Shown: positions 27,981-36,307 of the stretch, piece by piece
How the letters are laid out: each line of letters begins with the position of its first letter
Position numbering within the stretch: the first letter of the stretch is position 1
Origin: Colwellia sp. E2M01
GTDB lineage: Bacteria; Pseudomonadota; Gammaproteobacteria; Enterobacterales; Alteromonadaceae
Reading direction: 5' to 3'
Length of the DNA: 41,339 nucleotides
Assembly: GCF_018860585.1 (NCBI RefSeq)
Contig: NZ_JAHKPR010000090.1
Location: 1 to 41,339, forward strand
Position numbers and translations under genes: made by a program
The notes under the pieces: generated by a model
What the model was told of the DNA's origin: nothing
The model's database searches: none
Seen by the model: the letters and a program-made list of their open reading frames with translations, nothing else

Positions 27981-29174
27981 TTGGAAAGGTTATCCCCTAT
28001 AAAATCGTCTTCCAAATCAATTTCTAATAAACTAAACCTGTGTAAAACATTAGATATTACAATTGATGAATTAGATTCCGCGTTAACTCTACCTAACAAT
28101 CAAAAATATATAACTGCCTATATTGATAAACCAAATGGTGAGCAACGAAAAATACATAAACCTCATTATAAAATACGAAAAATTCAACGACGGATAAACA
28201 ACCGGATATTTAAAAGACTTGTGTTATGGCCAAGTTATATATATGGGTGTATTCCAAATGAAAAAGACGAGACAACGAACATAACAATCCAAGCTAGAGA
28301 TTATGTCAGTTGCGCAGCTGAGCACTGCACATCTACTAGCTTATTAAAAATTGATATTAAAGATTTTTTCGATAATATTAGCTTTTATCTTGTCAATGAC
28401 ATGTTTTTAAATTTTTTTAAATATCCTACAGAAGTATCTAAGATACTTAGTGAAATATGCTGTTATAAAGGCAACTTGATTCAAGGAGCATTGACTTCCA
28501 GTTACATAGCGGCTCTTTGCTTATGGGACTGCGAAGAAAAGTTAGTAGCCCGCTTAAAGAGAAAGGGATTAAGATATACAAGACTAGTTGATGATATAAC
28601 GATATCTTCAACTATATCAAATTACCAATTTGATTATGCAATATCATGTGTAACCAATACATTAAATGAAAAAGAATTACCAATAAACCCAGAAAAGACT
28701 TCAATCAGTTATGAATCTATAACCCCTTTAATGGTTCATGGTATGAGAATCAACTTCCCAGAGCCTAGGTATCCAGCTAATGAAGTAAAAAAGTTAAGGG
28801 CTGCTGTCCATAATATTGAAAGACTAGCGTCTGAACCTGGCTATAGAATAACATTTGCATATCGTAAAGATTTTAGCAGGTGCATGGGGCGTATTAATAA
28901 ATTAAAAAGAGTCAAACACTCTTCTCATGGGAAGCTAGTTAGTCGATTACAAAAAATATTACCATTACCAGCCAAGGTTGATATAAAACGAGCTAAGATC
29001 ATGGTTGATCGGCTAGTAAAAGACTTCGATGAAAAAAAAGATACATATTGGTACCACCGAAGGTTTTATAGAGCTCATGATCGATTAAATGTTTTACAAC
29101 GAACATACAATAAAACATCTAAAATATTAAGAGAAAAGTTAAAAGGAAAGTCTCCTACTTATGACAACAAATAA
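27981..29174 (+). CDS. Retron-type reverse transcriptase
   Basis: A 397-aa RT. It starts at TTG 27981, supported by AAGGA seven bases upstream and no usable ATG nearby. Motifs in order: domain 1 KPNGEQRKIHKPHYKIRKIQ (50-69), domain 2 with YIYG (86-89), domain 3 LLKIDIKDFFDNIS (121-134; catalytic D125), domain 4 LIQGALTSSYIAAL (166-179; Q168, G169), domain 5 YTRLVDDITIS (199-209; D204, D205), domain 6 NPEKTSISY and the retron-like VHGMRIN (252-258). The size, gene context and VTG-like motif fit retron RTs rather than group II introns; there is no maturase or HNH domain. Oddities: the box is LVDD rather than Y[A/V]DD, and QARDY (104-108) stands where retrons have NAxxH. The basic C-terminus would bind its RNA. 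It overlaps the next gene by 14 bases. Confidence 0.9.
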   Translation: MERLSPIKSSSKSISNKLNLCKTLDITIDELDSALTLPNNQKYITAYIDKPNGEQRKIHKPHYKIRKIQRRINNRIFKRLVLWPSYIYGCIPNEKDETTNITIQARDYVSCAAEHCTSTSLLKIDIKDFFDNISFYLVNDMFLNFFKYPTEVSKILSEICCYKGNLIQGALTSSYIAALCLWDCEEKLVARLKRKGLRYTRLVDDITISSTISNYQFDYAISCVTNTLNEKELPINPEKTSISYESITPLMVHGMRINFPEPRYPANEVKKLRAAVHNIERLASEPGYRITFAYRKDFSRCMGRINKLKRVKHSSHGKLVSRLQKILPLPAKVDIKRAKIMVDRLVKDFDEKKDTYWYHRRFYRAHDRLNVLQRTYNKTSKILREKLKGKSPTYDNK

Positions 29175-29895
29175 CTCACTTATCAGCGAATCATATTCAT
29201 TGTTTTTTAATATTTTTAAGTGGGCATTAATAGTAAGTCTAATTTTCCTACTGCTTTCTATCATTGCAACAACAATTTCAGTGTTCAAGTCTCCTGATGT
29301 CGGCTTCTCTTTTTGTTTAACTAATGACTGCTTAAAAATGACAATTAACTTATACTCTGCTTCTATACATATTATGCAAAGTATATTGATTTTATTTACT
29401 TCTATAGCAACAATAGGCGGTATATTTATTGCACTTAAAAGCTATATCAATACATATAATAGTTCGCTATTACATAATCATATTTCACACTTTACTTTAT
29501 TCAAGGACTTCTTTAAAAGCGAGATAGATAAAAGAGATAAATTAAAAATATCAAACTTTGATATTTTTAGATGGTATAATTTGATGTATCCTGATTCTAA
29601 AATAGGTTCGATGAATACTTCCGATAATTACATAGATATAATCACCAATATAAATGTAGTTATTGCATCATCAAACGAACAAGTTAGCATAGCGTCAGAC
29701 GGTTCATTTCTTTACAGAAAACATCAACATAAGTTAATAGAGGCCACCTTAGTTCTTGGGGTTGAGTTAAGCACATTGCCTAGGAATAACTTCTATGATG
29801 TAGAAACACAATTGTTATCGCTAATTTCCGTGATAAATAATGAATTTTGTGGTGATAGTCGAATAGCTAAAATAGAGAAAAGAGATTATATTTAA
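29161..29895 (+). CDS. Two-transmembrane protein, probable retron effector
   Basis: A 244-aa protein of unrecognised family. Two strong membrane helices lie at about residues 20-42 (ALIVSLIFLLLSIIATTI) and 71-92 (SILILFTSIATIGGIFIAL), with a short loop containing CLTNDC between them and a ~150-residue soluble C-terminal domain. The gene starts inside the RT gene (14-base overlap), so production is coupled. A membrane protein with two helices directly after the RT is the layout of Ec48-like (2TM) retrons, in which the effector damages the inner membrane when the RT-RNA-DNA complex is disturbed. That role here is inferred from context, not from sequence similarity I can verify. AT content is high, like the RT gene. 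Confidence 0.75.
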   Translation: MTTNNSLISESYSLFFNIFKWALIVSLIFLLLSIIATTISVFKSPDVGFSFCLTNDCLKMTINLYSASIHIMQSILILFTSIATIGGIFIALKSYINTYNSSLLHNHISHFTLFKDFFKSEIDKRDKLKISNFDIFRWYNLMYPDSKIGSMNTSDNYIDIITNINVVIASSNEQVSIASDGSFLYRKHQHKLIEATLVLGVELSTLPRNNFYDVETQLLSLISVINNEFCGDSRIAKIEKRDYI

Positions 29896-29936
29896 CAATA
29901 ATATTTTAAGTGGTTGATAAAATGATAAATTACAAA

Positions 29937-30082
29937 GGTTCGATTCCCTCCACCAAATAAAGACCTTTTTAGTCTTTAAGTTATACCTAATGACTTTTAG
30001 ATTTGGTGATAGACAACCACTGTTAATAAACAATTAGTGTTTATGACAAAAAACCGCTTAATTGCGGTTTTTTATGTCTGAA
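29937..30082 (+). repeat. Direct repeat, copy B: ssrA 3' remnant plus flank (attR-like)
   Basis: The second copy of the ssrA end starts GGTTCGATTCCC and continues directly to TCCACCA, lacking six bases (CCCCGC) found in the intact gene, then the same flank and terminator. No tRNA-like body precedes it, so it is a remnant and not a second tmRNA. It lies 42 bases after the two-TM gene. Confidence 0.9.
30048..30073. terminator. Bidirectional terminator, retron cassette / lapD-like gene
   Basis: AAAAAACCGC (30048-30057), loop TTAATT, GCGGTTTTTT (30064-30073). It serves the convergent two-TM gene and the Lap operon end. Confidence 0.9.
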
Positions 30083-30157
30083 GTTCGCTATCGTTAAGTT
30101 AGCTCAACAAGGTTAAAGCCTAGCTATAGTTGTTATTGCATAACTAGGTTTTAATTA

Positions 30158-32104
30158 TTACGAGGTAATCGTTTTAATTTCTACCGGTCTATTGATATAG
30201 CCTTGATAACCCTCAGCCCTTAACGGTTTAATCGTTTGTAAGTGCTTGTCGTCTTCAATACCGGTAATGATAACTTTAATACTTAAACCTTTGGCAATAT
30301 TGACTAATGCCCGACAAAGTTCAAAGTTTTGTAGGTTTTCTTTATTGGTTTCACTGTCGTAGCAAGCCAGTGACATATCTAACTTAATGTAGTCAGGTTT
30401 TAGCTCTTGCAAGTACGTTAATGAGCCCATTTGTCTACCACAGTTATCAACGCCAAACTTAGCACCTGCAGCTTCAATAATTTCACGCAATTGTATTGAT
30501 GCAGCTAAATTTTGAGTAATACCTGCTTCTGATGTTTCAAAGTGAATTCTTTCTGGCTTTTCTACATTATCTAAGTAATTCTTAAGCCACTGATGGAACT
30601 CGGTGTTGGGGATACATTTGCGAGATAAATTAACAGCAATAGGATCGTTATTTAAAGAGAATAAGTTATCAGAAACAATTGCATCTAATATACAGCGGTC
30701 TAATTTAGAGCCCAACGATAGCTGTTCAATATAAGGCATAAACTGCCCTGCTGGCATTATTTTACCTTCAATCTCTAAACGACAATAAAGTTCACGATGG
30801 ATTACTTTGTTATCAGTACATTGTTGAATAGTCTGCCATTGAAAAATAAAATCATTATGGTCGATCGCTTTTACTAATTGCTTTCTCCAGTCTTCTTTGC
30901 TGAATGCTTTTTCTGTTTCGAGGTAAAACCAGTGATTCGTTTTTTGGTCGTTTAATGCTTTTTGTAAGGCGCTATCGGCTTGTGATAATAGCTCTTCTCT
31001 AGTTACATCGTCACTACGCTGCGCAATACCAATAGCAAACTGTTTATTAGGCTCAAAGCCTGCATTGATAATTTCTTGGTTTATTAGGCGAATTAGTGAT
31101 TGTAAGTAATGACTGACTTGTTCTTTTTCTGCGTTACGGATTAAGAAAGCAAACTCAGTATTAGAGATACGAGCAACTAAAGTTTCATCAGGTTGCGGCA
31201 GTTTAGTTGATAATTTATTGGCAAACGTTTTAATGGTTTGATCTCGCATTTGATAACCGAACTTGCTGTGTACTTCGTCTAGCCAACTAAAATCAGCTAA
31301 TAAAAGTGCACCAAAATCTGGCTCACTCAACCAACTGTTTAATTGTCCGGTTAGGTATAAACGATTTGGAAGCTGCGATACTTGGTCACACAATGTATGC
31401 TTTTTCAAGTTGTCTACTTCATCATCTAAGGCATTAAATACATGCTTTAATTGTCCTGACATTGAGTTTATTGCGACTACAACTTCTTTTAATTCTGTGG
31501 TTGATGGCATGGCCATTTTAGAGTGAAACTTTCGTTGAGAAATATCTCTGGCGTGCTTTGCCACTTGATCTAATGGTTTTAAAATAACCTTTAATCGTAA
31601 ACGTAAAGCTATCACTGATAGTAAAAACAGCGCCGACAACACCATAAGAGTGTCATTCATGATCCGCCATAATTCGCGATACCCTATTGCAGGGTTAGCT
31701 TCTACTTTAAGCGTTGCAAGTTGTAACCAACCTGAAGTGATTAATACTTCTTTGCTTTGTGTTTCAAAAAGGTTTAAATCGGTAAACCAATTAGGCACAT
31801 TTTCTATAGTAATATTATTTTCCCAGACGTCTTGCTTTTGATTAGCAATCCAAGTGAGTTGTACTTTTTTATAAAAACCACCTTCAAAAATTACATTCAC
31901 TAGGGTATTTGCAGCAACTTCATCGCCTATTTCTAAATGAGGTTTGAGTCCTAAACTAAGTGATGTGACTGTGTTATTTAAGTCTGATTCCATTTGTTCA
32001 ATCATAAAACTTTTAGTTTCAGTAAACTGAAAATAGACCAAGCTCGACATCATTAATAAAAACAATGTAAATAACAGTGAGTTTATTTGATTAAATAGCG
32101 TCAT
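30158..32104 (-). CDS. lapD: LapD-like c-di-GMP receptor (degenerate GGDEF-EAL)
   Basis: A 648-aa inner-membrane protein. Two helices (about residues 7-25 and 148-167) flank a periplasmic domain with the LapD_MoxY-type sequence (MESDLNNTVTSLSLGLKPHL). A HAMP segment follows, then GGDEF- and EAL-type domains. Both active sites are degenerate: SNTEF replaces GGDEF, ELYCRL replaces the EAL motif, and VDNCGRQMGS replaces DDFGxG. It therefore probably binds c-di-GMP without making or degrading it. In Pseudomonas, c-di-GMP-bound LapD sequesters the protease LapG and keeps the adhesin on the cell. lapG lies four bases upstream in the same operon, which supports the call. Confidence 0.9.
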   Translation of the reverse strand: MTLFNQINSLLFTLFLLMMSSLVYFQFTETKSFMIEQMESDLNNTVTSLSLGLKPHLEIGDEVAANTLVNVIFEGGFYKKVQLTWIANQKQDVWENNITIENVPNWFTDLNLFETQSKEVLITSGWLQLATLKVEANPAIGYRELWRIMNDTLMVLSALFLLSVIALRLRLKVILKPLDQVAKHARDISQRKFHSKMAMPSTTELKEVVVAINSMSGQLKHVFNALDDEVDNLKKHTLCDQVSQLPNRLYLTGQLNSWLSEPDFGALLLADFSWLDEVHSKFGYQMRDQTIKTFANKLSTKLPQPDETLVARISNTEFAFLIRNAEKEQVSHYLQSLIRLINQEIINAGFEPNKQFAIGIAQRSDDVTREELLSQADSALQKALNDQKTNHWFYLETEKAFSKEDWRKQLVKAIDHNDFIFQWQTIQQCTDNKVIHRELYCRLEIEGKIMPAGQFMPYIEQLSLGSKLDRCILDAIVSDNLFSLNNDPIAVNLSRKCIPNTEFHQWLKNYLDNVEKPERIHFETSEAGITQNLAASIQLREIIEAAGAKFGVDNCGRQMGSLTYLQELKPDYIKLDMSLACYDSETNKENLQNFELCRALVNIAKGLSIKVIITGIEDDKHLQTIKPLRAEGYQGYINRPVEIKTITS

Positions 32105-32108
32105 TATT

Positions 32109-32807
32109 TTACTCCATTCTCAATTTCGGTTGTTTCATGTTCAATATCCCCATGCGCTGATTTAAGTCGGTCCATTGTTTAAGGCGTTGTGATTTACCGG
32201 CAAGAACACCTTGGTTTTTCTTTTTATTAAGCCAAAGCTGCTTACCGTTAAAACTGTAAACAGGAATAAGATCTTTACGCTCGGTGGCGGGTTTAATACT
32301 GCCAATAATGTTGTCAAGAATCACCGGTATTGAACCTGGCGTATGATAATAAGCAACAACCATGTGATATTGATTTAATGTTACGGCTTTAACCATGGTA
32401 ATTCGCATTTTTTCATCAGGAACACCAAGCTCTAATAACGTAAAGTATTTAGCAATAGCAAAGTCTTCGCAATCTCCCGCATTAGCACCTAAAAACTCAA
32501 GTGGCGTTGCCCAGTAATTAGATTCACCCCACAGTCTTATATCACTGGTAAAATGTAATTGATTGAAGAAGTTATTTACTTTTTCCAGTTTATTATCGTC
32601 ATCAAGTGGGTAAGACTTGTCGATTAGTTGAACCCAAGCTTTTCCTCTTTTTCCTGCTCGTTCTCCGTAGTTACTGGTAAGCGCATTTACAATTTGTGCT
32701 TCGTCTAATTTAGTCGTTTTTTTTGCGTGTAAGATAGCGTTCATAACCAGCAATAATGTACTGATTATTAGTATTTTAAAAACGAGTAAAATACTTTTAT
32801 TGTTCAC
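32109..32807 (-). CDS. lapG: LapG-like periplasmic cysteine protease
   Basis: A 232-aa protein of the bacterial transglutaminase-like cysteine proteinase family (DUF920). The N-terminal hydrophobic signal is at residues 6-28. The catalytic triad is visible: C113 (NAGDCEDFA), H148 (NQYHMVVAY) and D165 (VILDNI). In Pseudomonas LapG cuts the adhesin behind its N-terminal retention module and releases it when c-di-GMP is low. The start is GTG at 32807; the ATG at 32814 is out of frame. It sits seven bases after the OmpA-like gene and just before the lapD-like gene. Confidence 0.92.
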   Translation of the reverse strand: MNNKSILLVFKILIISTLLLVMNAILHAKKTTKLDEAQIVNALTSNYGERAGKRGKAWVQLIDKSYPLDDDNKLEKVNNFFNQLHFTSDIRLWGESNYWATPLEFLGANAGDCEDFAIAKYFTLLELGVPDEKMRITMVKAVTLNQYHMVVAYYHTPGSIPVILDNIIGSIKPATERKDLIPVYSFNGKQLWLNKKKNQGVLAGKSQRLKQWTDLNQRMGILNMKQPKLRME

Positions 32808-32814
32808 TAATCAT

Positions 32815-33417
32815 TTACTCTACTTCATTATCAACGCTATAAATGGTCCACTTCATTTCGACAAAACTTTTATCACTGCTAATTTCGGCAACAATTCGTC
32901 TATTTTTTTGATGGCTCAATTCGTCATACCCTGCGGATATGAGTTTACTTGAGCCATAACCTACTGTAGTAATACGATTAGCTGCTATTCCGTATTCTTT
33001 CGTGAGCTTATTTTTAATCGCTAGCGCTCTATTTTCAGAAAGCTTCAAATTATGTTTAGCTGTTCCTCTAATGCTTGTGTGCCCTTCAATTAACACGGTA
33101 ATATCTGGATATTCAGACATAAAAATAGCTAAACCTTCTATTTCAGCATTGTATTTGTCTTTGACTGCGTAAGAGTTGATATCAAAGTTAACATCAAGTC
33201 GGTGTCGTATGGTATAAACCGTCTTTGAGCCACAGCCATTATTATCAACTTTGGCACCCGCATTACTTTCTGGGCATGCATCTCTAGCTTGAATAATACC
33301 GTCACCTTCACTATCAGAAAGATCATATTTTTGTACTGTTGGCTCTGGTGTCATATCAATAATGTGTGTTGAACAAGCCGAGATAAATAACACACATAGA
33401 CATACTATAAACTTCAC
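32815..33417 (-). CDS. OmpA-family lipoprotein in the Lap operon
   Basis: A 200-aa protein. It begins with a lipoprotein signal ending LFISAC (lipidated C15). A thrombospondin type 3-like calcium-binding stretch follows (DSEGDGIIQARDACPES, NGCGS). The C-terminal OmpA/MotB peptidoglycan-binding domain is at about residues 68-180, with VLIEGHTSIRGTAKHNLKLS and NRRIVAEI. The GTG start overlaps the stop of the TolC-like gene (GTGA). It should anchor the outer membrane or the secretion channel to peptidoglycan. The classic Pseudomonas fluorescens lap locus as I recall it has no such gene, though OmpA-like genes accompany RTX adhesin exporters in other marine bacteria. Confidence 0.9.
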   Translation of the reverse strand: MKFIVCLCVLFISACSTHIIDMTPEPTVQKYDLSDSEGDGIIQARDACPESNAGAKVDNNGCGSKTVYTIRHRLDVNFDINSYAVKDKYNAEIEGLAIFMSEYPDITVLIEGHTSIRGTAKHNLKLSENRALAIKNKLTKEYGIAANRITTVGYGSSKLISAGYDELSHQKNRRIVAEISSDKSFVEMKWTIYSVDNEVE

Positions 33418-34811
33418 TTTTCGTCCTCTTCGTAATCATTTTCGCCTAACCAGCTATTTGGTCGAGTCACTCGTAACGCTTCTACTAGTAATCCCATAGA
33501 ATGCAATATTCTGTATTGCGCTGAAATTTCAGAGAATTCAGCTTCTAAGAAGTCACGACGAGCTTGATATAGTTCATTTTCTGTATCTAATAAATCGAGC
33601 AGACTACGTCGCCCTACTTTAAACTGATCTATATAGTCTGATTGGGTATTTTTAGAAGAAACCACATGTAATTTTATATATTTCTTTTGTAGATTTAACT
33701 GCTCAAAAGCATTCCAAGCTAGGATAAAACCTTCAGTGACTTGGCGGTTAATATTTTTATTGAGTTCTTGCGCTTCATTTATTTTATAAGCGGTTTCTTT
33801 TGCATAAGCACTGTGTCTACCGCCAGAAAAAATATTGTATGAAACACGCAACATTGCTGCTACTTCGTTATTTTCACCACCAACATCACCCAAGCTAGTA
33901 ATGCCATCTTCACCATCTAAATTGTCATTGTAATTTGCAGTAATTTCAAAAGAGACTTTAGGGTAATAATTAGATTTAGCTGCTTTGTATTGTGCGCGAG
34001 CGGCTTTAACATCACTCACTGCCGACTTCATTACAGGGTGATTTTGAAGTGTTTTTTCCAATCCTTCAGCTTCTGTTTGAGGTAATAAAGCAGCATCAGG
34101 GATCGGAATCACTAAGTTTTTAGGTCTTTGCTCTACAACTCTATAGAAAATAACTTCGCGATCTAAGTAGTTATTTTTAGCGGCGATTAAGTTAGAGTGC
34201 GCTTTAGCTAAACGGCCATCTATTTGTGACAAATCAGCTGAGCTACTAAAACCAGACTCTGTTCTTTGCTTAATTTGTTCATAAATATCTTGATGTGATT
34301 TTAGGTTTCGCTCTGCTAAACCGACTAATTGCTTAGCCTTAATAACATCAATATAAACTTTACTCACCTCTAACGCTAAATCTTCAGCAATGCCGTTTAA
34401 ACGCCATTGATCCGCTCTAGCGGTTGAGCTAGTACGATCTACTTCACTTTGGGTATGAAAGCCGCTAAACAACTCTTGTTTAACAATTAAGCCGAGTTCA
34501 CGTCGAGCTAATTCAGCCGTATCTTCTCCATTAGTCGCTATTTGTCTACGCGTACCAGGACTATCGGTGTATTCGTAACCAATAGCAGCTGAGGCGTCAA
34601 CAGTTGGTAAATAAGCAGCTTTTGCTTGATCTACTTGTTTTTCGCTGACTTTAAAGCGAGTGTAAGCTGCCCTTAATTCAGGGTGAGTGTCAAAGGTAAA
34701 TGCTACCGCTTGCTCAAGGGATTGAGCACTAACTGTTGTCTGAAAAAACATGGCAAAAGACAAAAGTGATACTGTGCCAATGCTTCTTCGCCTAAAATTT
34801 TTTTGTTTCAT
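33414..34811 (-). CDS. lapE: TolC-family outer membrane channel (LapE/AggA-like)
   Basis: A 465-aa protein. Its signal peptide ends TVSA (about residue 28). The repeated OEP domains have the typical alternating coiled-coil helices, including GYEYTDSPGTRR and VSYNIFSGGRHSAYAKETAY. The VGRRSLLDLLDTENELYQARRD stretch, here in two parts VGRRSLLDLLDTEN and ELYQARRDFLEAE, is the family hallmark of T1SS TolC proteins. It forms the outer-membrane exit for the RTX adhesin with the ABC and HlyD proteins. A 122-bp gap with a strong inverted repeat separates it from lapC. Confidence 0.92.
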   Translation of the reverse strand: MKQKNFRRRSIGTVSLLSFAMFFQTTVSAQSLEQAVAFTFDTHPELRAAYTRFKVSEKQVDQAKAAYLPTVDASAAIGYEYTDSPGTRRQIATNGEDTAELARRELGLIVKQELFSGFHTQSEVDRTSSTARADQWRLNGIAEDLALEVSKVYIDVIKAKQLVGLAERNLKSHQDIYEQIKQRTESGFSSSADLSQIDGRLAKAHSNLIAAKNNYLDREVIFYRVVEQRPKNLVIPIPDAALLPQTEAEGLEKTLQNHPVMKSAVSDVKAARAQYKAAKSNYYPKVSFEITANYNDNLDGEDGITSLGDVGGENNEVAAMLRVSYNIFSGGRHSAYAKETAYKINEAQELNKNINRQVTEGFILAWNAFEQLNLQKKYIKLHVVSSKNTQSDYIDQFKVGRRSLLDLLDTENELYQARRDFLEAEFSEISAQYRILHSMGLLVEALRVTRPNSWLGENDYEEDEK

Positions 34812-34838
34812 ATTAATCCATACTTCTAATATAAATAC

Positions 34839-34885
34839 ATAGCTTTTATAAACGTCGTTATGAACTAGGTGTTTATAAAAGCTAT
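34839..34885. repeat. 15-bp inverted repeat between lapC and lapE
   Basis: ATAGCTTTTATAAAC (34839-34853) and its exact complement GTTTATAAAAGCTAT (34871-34885) enclose a 17-base loop. No clean U-run follows on the minus strand. It may be a processing or attenuation hairpin setting the ratio of channel to pump. Confidence 0.7.
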
Positions 34886-34933
34886 TACGATTTTGAGCGA
34901 GTACATAATATTTAACTTATGTACTCAATATTT

Positions 34934-36307
34934 TTAATATTCTCTAAGCGCTAGCTCTTTAGCTCGCATAATAGGATTGAGAATATATTCGAGTACTGTT
35001 CGTTTACTGATAATGACATCAACACTTGTCATCATTCCCGGAATTATTGGCATAATGGTATTATCACGACTATGCATGTTTGATTCGTTTGTTCTTACTC
35101 GTATAATATAAAAGCTATTGCCATCTTCATCTTGTGTGGTGTCTGCACTTATATGCTCTACTACACCTTCAAGGCCACCATAACGCGTAAAATCATATGC
35201 GGTAACCTTTACCATAGCTTTTAGCCCAACCGAGATAAATGCAATGTCTTTAGGAATAATTTTAGCTTCGACTAGAAGTTTATCTTCTGATGGTACTATT
35301 TCGAGTAATACTTCTCCTGGTTTGATAACACCACCAAGTGTTGTAATACGTAAGGTTTTTACCGTACCAACAACGGGAGATAATATTAACGCTTTGCTTA
35401 CTTTATCTTGCGCACCAACTTGCGCTTCGTTTAAGCGTGAAAGCTTAGCTTGCAATTCATTTAATAAAGCTCTCGCATCAGCTCTATATTTATAAACAGC
35501 TTCGCGGCGCTTTAAAATGGCTTCATCAAGTGAAGACTTCACTTTAGGTTTTAATAATTCTAAAGCGCTAAGCTCACCTTCTAAGTCATTAACAATACGT
35601 TTTAGCTTTAATAATTCAACTTCAGGGACTATCTTTTTCTTTGCTAAAGGAATTGTTAATTCAAGCTCACTATTTGCTAACGCTAAACTACCTTTGAGGG
35701 TAGATATTTTAGAAGTTAGCTCTTTAACTTCTTGTTCACGTTGGGTTATCTGTTGACCTTGAATAGCGACTTGGTTTTCAATGTTATTTAAGCGTGTATT
35801 GTACTCGTCTTGATTACGAATCACGAGTTCTAGAGATTTATTAGTAAGATCGTCCGGAAATTGTAGTTGCGTTTTTTCTATTTTTACCTGTAATTTCCAG
35901 TCTTCAACATCTGCAACTAACACATTACTTAGTTCGGTACGTAATCGAATAATATTTGCTCGTAATGCATCGACTTCTTGTGTTTGTTGCGCCATATCTG
36001 AGCGAAAACGCGTATCGTCTATTCGCGCTATCACTTGACCTTTGGTGACTTGCATACCTTCTTTAACATACAGCTCTTGTAGTATACCACCGTCAAGACT
36101 TTGAATAATTTGTACTTGTGTAGAGGGAATTATTTTTCCTTCGCCACGAGTTACCCGATCTAATTCAGCAAAATAAGACCAAATAAGAAAACAGCTGAAA
36201 AGAGCCGCTAATGCCCAAATAGTTAAACGATGGGCCGTTGGGGTTTGTGTTAAAATAGCACCATATACATCATCTGCCATTTCTAAATCTTCTTTACTTA
36301 TTTTCAT
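34934..36307 (-). CDS. lapC: HlyD-family membrane fusion protein (LapC-like)
   Basis: A 457-aa periplasmic adaptor of type I secretion. One N-terminal membrane helix lies at about residues 27-46 (LTIWALAALFSCFLIWSY). The barrel/lipoyl half-motif GGILQELYVKEGMQVTKGQ follows, then a long coiled-coil hairpin (about 95-290) and the C-terminal beta-barrel with VVGTVKTLRITTLGGVIKPG and EIVPSEDKLLVEAKI. It bridges the ABC protein and the TolC channel. Its ATG overlaps the lapB stop (ATGA), so the two are translationally coupled. Confidence 0.95.
   Translation of the reverse strand: MKISKEDLEMADDVYGAILTQTPTAHRLTIWALAALFSCFLIWSYFAELDRVTRGEGKIIPSTQVQIIQSLDGGILQELYVKEGMQVTKGQVIARIDDTRFRSDMAQQTQEVDALRANIIRLRTELSNVLVADVEDWKLQVKIEKTQLQFPDDLTNKSLELVIRNQDEYNTRLNNIENQVAIQGQQITQREQEVKELTSKISTLKGSLALANSELELTIPLAKKKIVPEVELLKLKRIVNDLEGELSALELLKPKVKSSLDEAILKRREAVYKYRADARALLNELQAKLSRLNEAQVGAQDKVSKALILSPVVGTVKTLRITTLGGVIKPGEVLLEIVPSEDKLLVEAKIIPKDIAFISVGLKAMVKVTAYDFTRYGGLEGVVEHISADTTQDEDGNSFYIIRVRTNESNMHSRDNTIMPIIPGMMTSVDVIISKRTVLEYILNPIMRAKELALREY

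Noticed and set aside
29937-29955. A second tmRNA or tRNA gene ending at the CCA of repeat B
   Set aside because: Only the T-arm and CCA portion is present; the sequence before it is AT-rich and lacks acceptor, D-arm and tag regions.
29821-30033. 70-aa minus-strand frame across the end of the two-TM gene and repeat B
   Set aside because: It overlaps a better-supported gene on the other strand and a noncoding repeat, with no recognisable motif.
30158-32104. Active diguanylate cyclase/phosphodiesterase
   Set aside because: GGDEF is replaced by SNTEF and the EAL and DDFG metal-binding motifs are lost, so a receptor role is more likely.
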